Shown one piece after another: positions 56,045-64,000 of a stretch of DNA of 64,000 nucleotides (positions within the stretch are counted from its first letter, which is position 1; each line of letters begins with the position of its first letter). The notes beneath the pieces are model-generated. The model was not told where the DNA came from. It saw nothing but the letters and a program-made list of their open reading frames with translations, and searched no databases. The position numbers and the translations under genes were made by a program. The stretch spans positions 248,001 to 312,000 of the forward strand of contig NZ_BDCA01000001.1 of assembly GCF_001613265.1 (NCBI RefSeq). Direction: 5' to 3'. The stretch is from Nocardia vermiculata NBRC 100427. Lineage in GTDB: Bacteria > Actinomycetota > Actinomycetes > Mycobacteriales > Mycobacteriaceae.

Positions 56045-57841
56045 ATGCTGATCATCAACGGCGTTACCAGGAAACCGCGTGCTGAACAACAGGTGGTGGA
56101 ATGGCTCTCGAACTACATCACCCACCCCGGAGTAGCGGTTTCCGGTGTGCACGTGCCGGATTCGCGCGGGCGCACCACGGCGGCCGACTTCGTGGTCTTC
56201 ACGCCGTACGCCGCGGCAGTGATCGGGGTCGAAGGGCTGCGCAAGAAGGTCGGCGGCATGCTGATGTGCTCGATGAACGAGCGCTGGTCGATCGTCGGGA
56301 CGAATGTGGACCCGGTGCATGTGCACCCGGGTGACCTCAACCCGTTGTACCGAGTGCGGGAAGCGGCATCCGGACTGAGGAAACTGGCGACGAGCAAGCT
56401 CGATCGAGAGCCGTTCGTCGACGGCTTGGTACTGGTGATTCCCTTCCCCCACCGGACCGTCCGGCTCGACCGCGGTCCGCTTTCACCCGGTTTCAACGTG
56501 CTACTCGGAGACAGTGCCGCGCAGCTGTATTCGTGGTTCAACCGAGCAGCTCAGCAGCGCAGGGGCCCGGTATGGAACGCCGGCGCCGTGCTGGAGATGC
56601 TGACCGTCCTGCGGGCCGACGGGACCGGCGGGACGACGAACGATCGCCTGTTCGACCAGCTCGTCGCCGAAGGATTCCCGACCGACCTCCCGGACCTGTC
56701 CGCCGACGACCGCGCGCCCGCTCCGGCATCTGGATCCGTCGACGCGGACACGTCCCCCGCTCCGGCAACCGTACTTGCCGATGCGGATGTATCGGACACC
56801 CCAGCGGTCGGAGAACTTCGTGGCACCGAGAACTCGGGGGTCCTCATGCCGGGCCGACCCTCCGCCTCCGGCCGGATGTCGGTGCCCACGACCACCCCCG
56901 CTTCCTCATCTCCGGACCGACCCGTGTCCACCCAGCCGATTCGTCCGCACCGCGCGGCATCTCTGGCATCCCAATTGTCGGCCGGTCACTCGACGACGGG
57001 CACCACCGAGCGACCGAGACTGCCGATCCGCACGCCCGGGAGCACCTGGGAGACGAACTGGCCGTCCCACCCGGCGCGGAGAGCCGAATACCAGCCGCCG
57101 ACTGCAGCCGACGTACCCGCTGCACTGCGACCGGACCCACCGACGGGCCCCGTTCGCAACGTGTCCACCGTTCACAGTCCGGACTTCCCGCAGACAGCAC
57201 CGGCGGATACCGACACGGGTGCTTCCACCACCACATCGGGCGCAGATACCGCACGGACCCCGGACGCCACCGCAGCCGGGGGCCCGGCCACAGCGCTTTC
57301 TGCAGACTCTCCCTCCGCGGCACGTACGATCGAGCCTCTCGTCGCGCCACACCCCACCGGGCCCGTTTTCCCGCCCCGCCCTACCGAGCCCGGCTCATCA
57401 ACGCCTGGGCCCGAGCCGGCACAACAGGACCGGGTGGACCACGCCGCACCACAGCCGGGCACTGACATCCGACACGGAGTACCGGCTGCCGCCCCGGGTA
57501 CAGCACACCCGGATCCCACCTCTCGGAACGCCCAGGCGAGTCCGGACGGGTCGGGCACGAACCAGTGGTCGCAGGATGCCGACCGCCCGCCTCGGCACCG
57601 CATGCGGACGGCGCTACTGACCGCTGCCGCCGTCATCTTTCTCGCCTGCGGGATCTGGGTGGTGACCGGTAACGACAACGCGCGAGCGCAGCCCGACGGG
57701 CACTCCCCACCGACCACCGCGGCAGTTCACCCGGCGGCCGAGTACTTCCCGCCGCCGCTCTCCGAAACCGCACCGCCGGCCCCGGCTCCGCGCCTGTTTC
57801 CCGATGAGAAGACCTGTTACCCGTTCCAACCGGAGTGCTGA
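56045..57841 (+). CDS. Membrane-anchored protein with NERD-like domain
   Basis: This 598-residue protein has a predicted cytoplasmic N-terminal domain (residues 1-220) resembling nuclease-related NERD domains: ADFVVFTPYAAAVIGVEG fits the D-x-V-V and V-I-x-x-E core, but the lysine normally two residues after the glutamate is absent, so catalysis is doubtful. Residues 220-510 are a disordered, Pro/Thr/Ser-rich linker. One transmembrane helix (near residue 530, LLTAAAVIFLACGIWVVTG) precedes an outer tail with two cysteines at the end (CYPFQPEC). The ribosome-binding site GGAGG is 11 bases before ATG. The function is unknown; a role in surface or DNA handling is a guess. Confidence 0.6.
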   Translation: MLIINGVTRKPRAEQQVVEWLSNYITHPGVAVSGVHVPDSRGRTTAADFVVFTPYAAAVIGVEGLRKKVGGMLMCSMNERWSIVGTNVDPVHVHPGDLNPLYRVREAASGLRKLATSKLDREPFVDGLVLVIPFPHRTVRLDRGPLSPGFNVLLGDSAAQLYSWFNRAAQQRRGPVWNAGAVLEMLTVLRADGTGGTTNDRLFDQLVAEGFPTDLPDLSADDRAPAPASGSVDADTSPAPATVLADADVSDTPAVGELRGTENSGVLMPGRPSASGRMSVPTTTPASSSPDRPVSTQPIRPHRAASLASQLSAGHSTTGTTERPRLPIRTPGSTWETNWPSHPARRAEYQPPTAADVPAALRPDPPTGPVRNVSTVHSPDFPQTAPADTDTGASTTTSGADTARTPDATAAGGPATALSADSPSAARTIEPLVAPHPTGPVFPPRPTEPGSSTPGPEPAQQDRVDHAAPQPGTDIRHGVPAAAPGTAHPDPTSRNAQASPDGSGTNQWSQDADRPPRHRMRTALLTAAAVIFLACGIWVVTGNDNARAQPDGHSPPTTAAVHPAAEYFPPPLSETAPPAPAPRLFPDEKTCYPFQPEC

Positions 57842-58103
57842 TCACCACAGCTCCCCCGGCACCCCCGGCCGCTCGCCCGCCGGGCGGCAGCCAGGCCGAT
57901 CGCGGGGCGTCACCGCCGGGCCGATGGCGCGTACCGACGTGCAGTAGCCCCGGTCGGAAGCCACACACAGCCGCGTCACCGGCCGCAGCACGCGAGTTCC
58001 ATTCAGCCGCACAGTGAAACGCCGACCGGCCGAGCACCCCCTGTCGACCCGGACGGCAGACACACCGATGGCGACCCGTATATCCACAACCGCTAGGGAT
58101 ATG
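57842..58103. other. Intergenic, no clear gene
   Basis: About 260 bases follow the NERD-like gene and lead to the MFS promoter. No frame with supportive signals was found. Confidence 0.5.
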
Positions 58104-58130
58104 TATGATGCACGAGGTATGCATAGTGCA
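58104..58130 (+). promoter_or_regulatory. Promoter and possible operator of the MFS gene
   Basis: TATGAT at 58104-58109 fits a -10 box with a weak -35 (TATCCA) 17 bases upstream. A TGCAC and GTGCA pair, 12 bases apart, lies at 58109-58130 just after the -10, where a bound repressor would block polymerase. Confidence 0.4.
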
Positions 58131-58165
58131 ATAGTCAACTCGCGAATATCCGAGAGGTAAAGGGC

Positions 58166-60523
58166 GTGGAAAAGGCACAATCCGCCGGGCGTTCCGGCGG
58201 CATCCTGGCGGTGCTGGCTTTCGCCGGCATCGTCGCATCACTGACGCAGACGCTGGTGGTGCCGCTACTGGGCGAGTTGCCGCAGATTCTGGACACCAGC
58301 GCCGCCAACGCGACCTGGGTGGTCACGGTCAGCCTGCTGGCCGCGGCGGTGACCACACCGGTATCCGGGCGGCTCGGCGATCTCTACGGCAAGCGGCTGG
58401 TGCTGCTCGCCTCGACCGTGCCGCTGCTCGCCGGTTCGGTGCTCTGCGCAGTGTCCTCGTCGCTGTGGCCGATGATCATCGGCCGCGGCCTGCAGGGAAT
58501 GAGCGCCGGCATCGTGCCGGTCGGTATCGCCGCACTGCGCGATCTGCTCCCGCGCGAGAAGCTCGGTTCCGGTATCGCGCTGATCAGCTCGTCGCTGGGT
58601 ATCGGCGGTGCGCTGGGCCTGCCGATGGCGGCCGCGATCGTGCAGTACTCGAACTGGCGGGTGCTGTTCTGGGTTGTCGCCGGGCTCGCGGTGGCCGTCT
58701 TCCTGCTGATCCTGGTGCTCATTCCGTCCACCCCGCGTGCCGTCGACGTCGGCCGCTTCGACTACCTCGGTGCGGTCGGACTCGGCGCCGGCCTGGTGTG
58801 TTTGCTGCTGGCCGTATCCAAGGGCTCCGGCTGGGGCTGGGGCAGCGGCCTGACCATCGGCCTGTTCGTCGCCGCCGTCGTCGTACTGCTGCTGTGGGGC
58901 TGGTGGGAATTGTCCACCCGGGCTCCGCTGGTCGACCTCCGCGTCGCCGCCCAACCGCAGGTGCTGCTGACCAACGGCGCCTCGCTCACCATCGGCATGG
59001 CCATGTACGCGCAGTCGCTGGTGGTGCCGCAACTGATGCAGCTACCGGAGGCGACCGGTTACGGGCTCGGCCAGTCGATGATGGCGATGGGCCTGTGGAT
59101 GGCTCCGAGCGGTTTGATGATGATGCTGGTCTCCCCGGTCGGCGCCAAACTCTCCGCCGCCCGCGGTCCCAAGACCACCCTCATCACCGGCTGCGTCATC
59201 ATCGCCGCGGGCTACGGTGCTGCCATCGGGCTGACCGGAACCGCTTGGGGCTTGATGATCGCCACCATCATCATCGGTACCGGCACCGGATTCGCCTACG
59301 GCGCCATGCCCGCGCTGATCATGTCCGCGGTGCCGATGTCGGAGACCGCCGCCGCCAACAGCTTCAACACCCTGATGCGTTCGATCGGCACCTCGACCGC
59401 CGCCGCCATCGTCGGCGCGGTGCTGGCGCAGATGACCATTTCGATGGGCGGGCAGTCGCTTCCGAGCGAGAACGGCTTCCGGGTGTCGCTGCTCATCGGC
59501 TGTGGTGTGGCCGCGCTCGGTGCGCTCGTGGCGTGCTTCATTCCCGGTGTGCGCCGGGCGGCCGCGGTACGGGCCGCCGCGGAGGCCGCGGCGCACGAGA
59601 CGGCCGACGTCGACCATGCGCCGGCGACCGAATCCGCCGTCGCCGGCGTGCCCGAGCCGGCGGCTGTCGCCGCCGCGATACCGGCCCTGCCGGTCACCGA
59701 CGGACCGGTGGCTTTCGGACGCGTGCACGACACCCGCGGCACCGCGCTTCCGGGTGCGGTGCTGACGTTGATCTCGTTGTCCGGCCGTCAGATCGGGCGC
59801 ACCACCTCGACCTCGGACGGTTACTTCGAGGTCAACGCGCCGGAGCCCGGTTCCTATGTGCTCATCGCCTCCACCGACGGCCGCCGGCCCGACGCGTCGA
59901 CGGTGACACTCGGCGAGCTGCCCTCACCGTGCGATGTGACGCTGTCGGCCATCTCCGGGATGGCCGGGACCGTCACCCGCGCCGACGACGGCACCCCCGT
60001 CGCCGAGGCCCGAGTGTCGGCACTCGATTCCCGCGGCGAGGTGCTCGCCTCGGCCGCTACCGACGAGGCCGGCGGCTTCGTGCTGGCGGAGGTCCCGGAC
60101 GGCGATTTCACCGTCGCGGCCAGCGCCGCCGGATATCACCCGACCGCCGTCCCGGTGCGGGCGGCCGGTAGCGAGGATGCCCACCTCGAGATCGCACTGC
60201 GGGCGAGTTCCAGCCTGCGCGGCATCGTCCGCGGGCACAGCGGCCTGCCGCTGGCCGGTGCCCGGGTCACCCTCACCGACTGGGTCGGCAATGTGGTGGA
60301 CACCGCGATCACCGGCCCCGACGGTGTCTACGCCTTCGCCGATCTGGACGAGGGCACCTACACGGTCGTCGCCAGCGGCTACGCCCCGGTGCACACCCCG
60401 GTGACGGTGGGCCCGGAGTCCGCCGAGCTGAACGTGGAGCTGGGACACGGAGAGTCGAACGACACCGAGGCCGACACCACACTGCCGGCACAGCCCGCGG
60501 TCGTTCAGCACGCCGCCGAATAG
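58166..60523 (+). CDS. 14-helix MFS exporter fused to three carboxypeptidase-regulatory-like domains
   Basis: This 785-residue protein begins with about 475 residues of DHA2-type major facilitator with 14 hydrophobic helices (motif A-like GRLGDLYGKR, VTVSLLAAAVTTPVSGRL). After an Ala-rich linker, three beta-sandwich repeats of about 80 residues follow, like carboxypeptidase regulatory or Cna-B folds: GRVHDTRGTALPGAVLTLIS, MAGTVTRADDGTPVAEARVS and LRGIVRGHSGLPLAGARVT. With 14 helices both ends should be cytoplasmic, an unusual place for such domains. Drug or lipid export is likely. The start is GTG. A hairpin follows the stop. Confidence 0.85.
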   Translation: MEKAQSAGRSGGILAVLAFAGIVASLTQTLVVPLLGELPQILDTSAANATWVVTVSLLAAAVTTPVSGRLGDLYGKRLVLLASTVPLLAGSVLCAVSSSLWPMIIGRGLQGMSAGIVPVGIAALRDLLPREKLGSGIALISSSLGIGGALGLPMAAAIVQYSNWRVLFWVVAGLAVAVFLLILVLIPSTPRAVDVGRFDYLGAVGLGAGLVCLLLAVSKGSGWGWGSGLTIGLFVAAVVVLLLWGWWELSTRAPLVDLRVAAQPQVLLTNGASLTIGMAMYAQSLVVPQLMQLPEATGYGLGQSMMAMGLWMAPSGLMMMLVSPVGAKLSAARGPKTTLITGCVIIAAGYGAAIGLTGTAWGLMIATIIIGTGTGFAYGAMPALIMSAVPMSETAAANSFNTLMRSIGTSTAAAIVGAVLAQMTISMGGQSLPSENGFRVSLLIGCGVAALGALVACFIPGVRRAAAVRAAAEAAAHETADVDHAPATESAVAGVPEPAAVAAAIPALPVTDGPVAFGRVHDTRGTALPGAVLTLISLSGRQIGRTTSTSDGYFEVNAPEPGSYVLIASTDGRRPDASTVTLGELPSPCDVTLSAISGMAGTVTRADDGTPVAEARVSALDSRGEVLASAATDEAGGFVLAEVPDGDFTVAASAAGYHPTAVPVRAAGSEDAHLEIALRASSSLRGIVRGHSGLPLAGARVTLTDWVGNVVDTAITGPDGVYAFADLDEGTYTVVASGYAPVHTPVTVGPESAELNVELGHGESNDTEADTTLPAQPAVVQHAAE

Positions 60524-60559
60524 GAGGACTTCTCCGCAGGGAGGCGAACCCGCACAGCA

Positions 60560-60596
60560 CCGGGCCTGTCGCACGAATCACGTGCGACAGGCCCGG
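60560..60596 (+). terminator. Strong hairpin terminator after the MFS gene
   Basis: The perfect 16-base arms CCGGGCCTGTCGCACG and CGTGCGACAGGCCCGG enclose a 5-base loop, followed by a T/G-rich stretch. This is the clearest intrinsic terminator in the window. Confidence 0.85.
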
Positions 60597-60756
60597 TTGT
60601 CGTTGTCCCCGCAGGCGTTCGCCGCGGTCTTGTACCCCACCGTTTTGCCGATGTACTGTTCGGACAACTGTCCACCAGCATCGGCAGGCCACGACCCTCT
60701 CATGGTCGGCCGAGCGCCCGCCGGCGCCGCCGCGCGCTGCCGAAGGAGTTTCCGGC

Positions 60757-61845
60757 ATGGAAATCACCGCTGCCGTCGCGCGAGGTGCCGATGCGCCCTT
60801 CTCGATCGAACGTCTCACCCTCGCGGCGCCCGGTCCCGGGGAGGTACTGGTCCGGATCGTGGCCTCCGGTATCTGCCATTCCGACCTCACCGCGAAACAG
60901 AACTTCCCCGCCGAACTGCCCATCGTGCTGGGCCACGAGGGTGCCGGCATCGTCGAAGAAGTGGGTTCCGGCGTCGCGGGAATAGAGGCCGGTGACCATG
61001 TGATCGTCACCTACTCCAGTTGCGGTGCATGCGCACTGTGCGAGCGCGGCCTGCCCGGATACTGCGACGACTGGGTGGTACTCAACGGTGGTAAATACGG
61101 GCCGGACTCACCGCTGTCCGGCGGCGGCCAACCGGTGGTCGGCGCGTTCTTCGGCCAGTCCAGCTTCGCGTCCCATATCCTCACCGGCCCACGCAATCTG
61201 GTGGTTGTCGACGACGATATCGATCTCGCACTGACCGCCGCCTTCGGCTGCGGTATCCAGACCGGAGCCGGGACGGTTGCCAACGTCCTCGCACCCGACT
61301 CGAATTCGTCGGTGGTGATCTTCGGCGTCGGCGGCGTGGGGATGGCCGGGCTGATGGCGGCCCAGGCCCTGGGAGCGGGGACCGTCATCGCCGTCGACCT
61401 GTCCGAGTCCCGGCTCGAGATCGCGAAGGAACTGGGCGCCGACGCCGTGATCGACGGCGCCGCAGGCGATGTCGCCGAGCAGATCAAGGCCGCCACCGGA
61501 GGCGGCGCCACCCATGCGCTGGACACCACGGGGGTGGAGCAGGTCGTCGCGAACGCTATCGACGCGCTCGCGCCGCTCGGTACGCTCGCGCTCGTGGCAC
61601 TGGGCGCATCCTCCCTGCCCATCGAGGTCGCCAAGCTGACCGGCCTCGGTAAGTCGCTGCGCGGATCCATCGAAGGTGACTGCGACCCACAGGTTTTCAT
61701 TCCCCAGCTGATCGACTGGTACCGGCAGGGCCGTTTCCCGATGGACAAGCTCGTGCGTACCTACCCGTTCGCCGATATCAACGACGCCGTCGCGGCGGCA
61801 CACAGCGGTGCGGCAGTGAAGCCGGTGCTGACGTTCACTTCGTGA
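60757..61845 (+). CDS. Zinc-dependent alcohol dehydrogenase, aryl-alcohol type
   Basis: This 362-residue medium-chain dehydrogenase has the catalytic zinc ligands in GICHSD and GHEGAGIVEEVG, structural-zinc cysteines in CGACALCERGLPGYC and the NAD site VIFGVGGVGMAG. It resembles aryl-alcohol or benzyl-alcohol dehydrogenases. ATG follows GAAGGAG, a good ribosome-binding site. The substrate is unknown. It is convergent with the small monooxygenase gene. Confidence 0.9.
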   Translation: MEITAAVARGADAPFSIERLTLAAPGPGEVLVRIVASGICHSDLTAKQNFPAELPIVLGHEGAGIVEEVGSGVAGIEAGDHVIVTYSSCGACALCERGLPGYCDDWVVLNGGKYGPDSPLSGGGQPVVGAFFGQSSFASHILTGPRNLVVVDDDIDLALTAAFGCGIQTGAGTVANVLAPDSNSSVVIFGVGGVGMAGLMAAQALGAGTVIAVDLSESRLEIAKELGADAVIDGAAGDVAEQIKAATGGGATHALDTTGVEQVVANAIDALAPLGTLALVALGASSLPIEVAKLTGLGKSLRGSIEGDCDPQVFIPQLIDWYRQGRFPMDKLVRTYPFADINDAVAAAHSGAAVKPVLTFTS

Positions 61846-61881
61846 GACGCGGCGAGCGGTACCCCCACCGGCCTCGCACCA

Positions 61882-62172
61882 CTACCCCAACAGCTGACGA
61901 GCGTCGCCGACCTCGTACTCCGACACCGATGCGGCGACGATCGCCGCCTGTTGTTCGTCATCGGGCCCATCGGTGCGGAATGCCTCGAGTTCGCCCCGTG
62001 AGGCCCAGCGTTCGAGGATATTGATCCGTCCCGGCACGACCAGGTCCGCGGAGAGCGCGAAATCCAGGCACCCGGCGGCCCGGCGTGCCTGCTCGACAAC
62101 GCTCACACAGCCCGCGAGGTAGGACTCCCGCGTGCCGGGTTCGACCGAGATGTGGCCGGCAACGATGATCAT
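61882..62172 (-). CDS. ABM-fold monooxygenase
   Basis: This 96-residue protein has the antibiotic-biosynthesis monooxygenase ferredoxin-like fold: MIIVAGHISVEPGTRESYL, then GCLDFALSADLV and ILERWASRGELEAF. Members oxidise quinones or heme-like compounds without metal in some cases. ATG at 62172 is supported by AGGAGG six bases upstream. It ends 37 bases from the alcohol dehydrogenase. Confidence 0.82.
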   Translation of the reverse strand: MIIVAGHISVEPGTRESYLAGCVSVVEQARRAAGCLDFALSADLVVPGRINILERWASRGELEAFRTDGPDDEQQAAIVAASVSEYEVGDARQLLG

Positions 62173-62248
62173 GTACGCCCTCCTGCTCCGATAAACACTT
62201 CACCCATTCGGACGCGTCGAGCGCAGCGAACTCATCGGTGGCCGGTGA

Positions 62249-64000
62249 TCACGCCTCGATCTGCGGGTGCAGCCGGTCGAGGGTCCACATCCGCTGCCGG
62301 CGCACCACCAGGCTGGTGGCTGCGAGGAAGGCGATCGCGAAGCCGGCCAGGACCAGCAGGTCGCGAACAAGATTCGTGGTGAGCCCGCCGGAGACGGTGA
62401 CCCGAAGTCCGTCGACCACATACGTCATCGGGATCAGCGGATGGATCGCCCGGAAGGGTGCCGGTGTGGTCTCGATGGGATACAGACCGCCGCAGGCGGT
62501 GAGCTGAATGATCAACAGAGCCAGCGAGATCGCTTCACCGATCGCGCCGAGCGCCACCCGCAGAAAATGGTCGATCGCCACATACGCACCCGCGGCCAGC
62601 ACCAGTAGTCCGATCATCCAGAGTGGGTGGATCGGATTCAGGCCGAGCCCGAGCTGCACCACGAGATACAACAGCAGCCCACCGACCGCCGCGATCACGG
62701 CGACGGGCAGCCAGCCGGCCGTCGCGACGGTGAACGCGTCGACTCGTCCCGCCAGCGCCCGCGGGTTCAACGGCCGGATGAACAGGTAGGCCAGCAGCCC
62801 CACCACCCAGAGGGCGATCGCGAAGAAGAACGGCGCGAATCCCCTGCCGTACACCCCGGCCGGATGCAGATTGTCCGTCGAGATCCCGACCGGTGAGCCC
62901 AGCACATCGGCCGCCTTCGCGGTCTGTTCGGGACTCGTCTCCGGAATCTTCGCGGTCGCGTCGTCGATCACCTTCGTGATGTCGGCGGCACCGCTGTTGA
63001 GCTGATCGGCACCGGTCTGCAAGGTCCGGCTGCCGGCGTGCAGCGACTCGAGCCCCGAGGTGACCTGGGTGGCACCGCCGCCGACGGTGCGCGCGGCGGC
63101 CGACAGTGCTTGCAGCGGTGCGGTCGCGCCGGTGACGGCCTGCGTGAACGGCCCGGAGTCGGCCTGCAACCGGCCCGCCCGCTCGGTGAGCTGCCGGGCG
63201 GCCTGCTGCGCATCGGCGGCACTGGCATGGGCAGTGGCAGCGGTGTCGGTCATGGTCTGTGCGCTGCGTCGCACGGCCCCCAGCAGTGGGTCGCCGGCGA
63301 ATTCCGGATGTGCCGCGCTGAACTGTTCCAGCGCCGTACTCCCTTGTGCGGCGGCCTGTCCGACGAGCCCGGTCGCCTCGTGCACCACCGCAAGACTCTG
63401 CGCCGCGGCCGTACCGGCGTTCGCGAGTGCGGCGGTGGCGGTCGGCAGCGCGGCGGCACCGGCCTCGGTGATGGCCGCGATCGCGCGATCGGCTCCTTCG
63501 GCGGCGGCCGCGAGCTGACCGACTCCGTCGCTGATCGCGCCCGAGCCGGCCTGCGCGGATGCCACTCCCTGGGTGAGCGCAGCACTGCCCTGCTGGGCGA
63601 GCACAGTGGCGTCGAGCAGTCGGTGCGCACCGGCGGAGGCGATCTGCAGTTGCTGTTTCACCAGGGACAGGTCGCCGTAGATGGCACGGGCGTAGGCGGC
63701 GTGCGCGGCGCTGTCCACCTGGCTCTGCAGTTCGGTTTTCGCTGTCTGGGCGACGATTCCGACGATGTAGTTGTTGGCGTCGTTCATCGTGATTCCCAAG
63801 CTCGCGCGTTCGGGCGTGGGGTTCTGCGCACTGGCCAGCTTGGCGCTGAAATCGGGTGGGACGGTGATGGTGAAGTAGTACCGGCCGTGCCGCAGGCCGT
63901 CCAGCGCCTCGTCGGCATCGACGAAATGCCAGGCGAAGACGCCCGACGCTTTCAACTGTTCGGTGAATTGCTGCCCGGCATCGATCTGCTGGCCGTTGGC
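62249..64000 (-). CDS. YhgE/Pip-type membrane protein, 5' end outside window
   Basis: The frame is open from 64000, so the N-terminus, probably including the first helix, lies beyond the window. The visible extracytoplasmic part carries FTITVPPDFSAKLASAQNP and a long Ala/Gln-rich coiled region, then five or so C-terminal helices (WVVGLLAYLFIRPLN, LPVAVIAAVGGLLLYLVVQL, IGLLVLAAGAYVAI, SLALLIIQLTACGG, LLVLAGFAIAFLAA). This is the YhgE/Pip family related to ABC-2 permeases, also seen with type VII secretion genes. The role is unknown here. Confidence 0.85.
   Translation of the reverse strand, partial: ANGQQIDAGQQFTEQLKASGVFAWHFVDADEALDGLRHGRYYFTITVPPDFSAKLASAQNPTPERASLGITMNDANNYIVGIVAQTAKTELQSQVDSAAHAAYARAIYGDLSLVKQQLQIASAGAHRLLDATVLAQQGSAALTQGVASAQAGSGAISDGVGQLAAAAEGADRAIAAITEAGAAALPTATAALANAGTAAAQSLAVVHEATGLVGQAAAQGSTALEQFSAAHPEFAGDPLLGAVRRSAQTMTDTAATAHASAADAQQAARQLTERAGRLQADSGPFTQAVTGATAPLQALSAAARTVGGGATQVTSGLESLHAGSRTLQTGADQLNSGAADITKVIDDATAKIPETSPEQTAKAADVLGSPVGISTDNLHPAGVYGRGFAPFFFAIALWVVGLLAYLFIRPLNPRALAGRVDAFTVATAGWLPVAVIAAVGGLLLYLVVQLGLGLNPIHPLWMIGLLVLAAGAYVAIDHFLRVALGAIGEAISLALLIIQLTACGGLYPIETTPAPFRAIHPLIPMTYVVDGLRVTVSGGLTTNLVRDLLVLAGFAIAFLAATSLVVRRQRMWTLDRLHPQIEA

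Noticed and set aside
57842..58017. Proline-rich short frame after the NERD-like gene
   Set aside because: It has no ribosome-binding site and the composition matches non-coding GC-rich DNA.

Overview
The window is 64 kb of high-GC actinobacterial chromosome. The gene order around glnA1, glnE, glnA2, a Hip1-type peptidase, panB, a CHAD protein, rnpB, an RNase H/phosphatase fusion, a zinc-ribbon protein, a Nif3-like protein, cobC, ptpA, SURF1 and cobD closely follows the Mycobacterium tuberculosis Rv2220-Rv2236c block. That points to the Mycobacteriales. The mix of extra genes suggests Nocardia or a close relative; this is an inference from remembered synteny, not a search.

Region by region. 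1-3.9 kb: the end of an aldehyde dehydrogenase, a nucleoside deaminase, an aldo/keto reductase divergent from a TetR regulator with two palindromic operators, and an RDD membrane protein. 4.4-5.8 kb: glnA1. 5.8-11.64 kb: a decayed integrative element or prophage remnant inserted at the 3' end of glnA1. A 26-bp direct repeat (one mismatch) at 5794-5819 and 11616-11641 bounds it. Inside are a frameshifted tyrosine integrase, a DnaB-type helicase fragment, several small phage-like genes (three with single-base frameshifts), an HNH nuclease remnant and a few intact small genes. A hairpin at 11664-11693, just past the right repeat, is probably the original glnA1 terminator. 11.7-13.9 kb: more accessory DNA, including a small divergent module of an XRE regulator facing a coupled pair (46-residue membrane peptide plus 101-residue protein), a lipoprotein and a histidine-rich small protein.

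14-23 kb: an MpaB-type oxygenase, a CocE-type hydrolase overlapping an M20 peptidase, a DUF3224 protein, a monoacylglycerol-lipase-like enzyme, a stand-alone lumazine synthase, a lipoprotein zinc peptidase and a DUF2156 membrane protein. 23.2-32.8 kb: the nitrogen core (glnE, glnA2), the Hip1-like peptidase, panB, and an overlapping lipoprotein-prolyl aminopeptidase-CHAD trio. 33-37.9 kb: small secreted and hypothetical proteins, a LysE exporter, RNase P RNA, a lactate-monooxygenase-like flavoenzyme and a hydrolase. 37.9-46.7 kb: conserved housekeeping genes and an ECF41-type sigma factor.

46.7-64 kb: alanine dehydrogenase, a gamma carbonic anhydrase-like protein, a TetR regulator, an apparently solitary adenine-N6 DNA methyltransferase, an SDR and P450 pair, two-domain NTF2-like and TIGR00027 methyltransferase genes, a NERD-like membrane-anchored protein, a 14-helix MFS exporter fused to three carboxypeptidase-regulatory-like domains, a zinc alcohol dehydrogenase, an ABM monooxygenase, and a YhgE/Pip membrane protein that runs off the end.

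Nitrogen assimilation is the clearest functional theme: GlnE adenylylates GlnA1 (tyrosine 406 is present), while GlnA2 lacks that tyrosine. No CRISPR array, tRNA or intact insertion sequence was seen.
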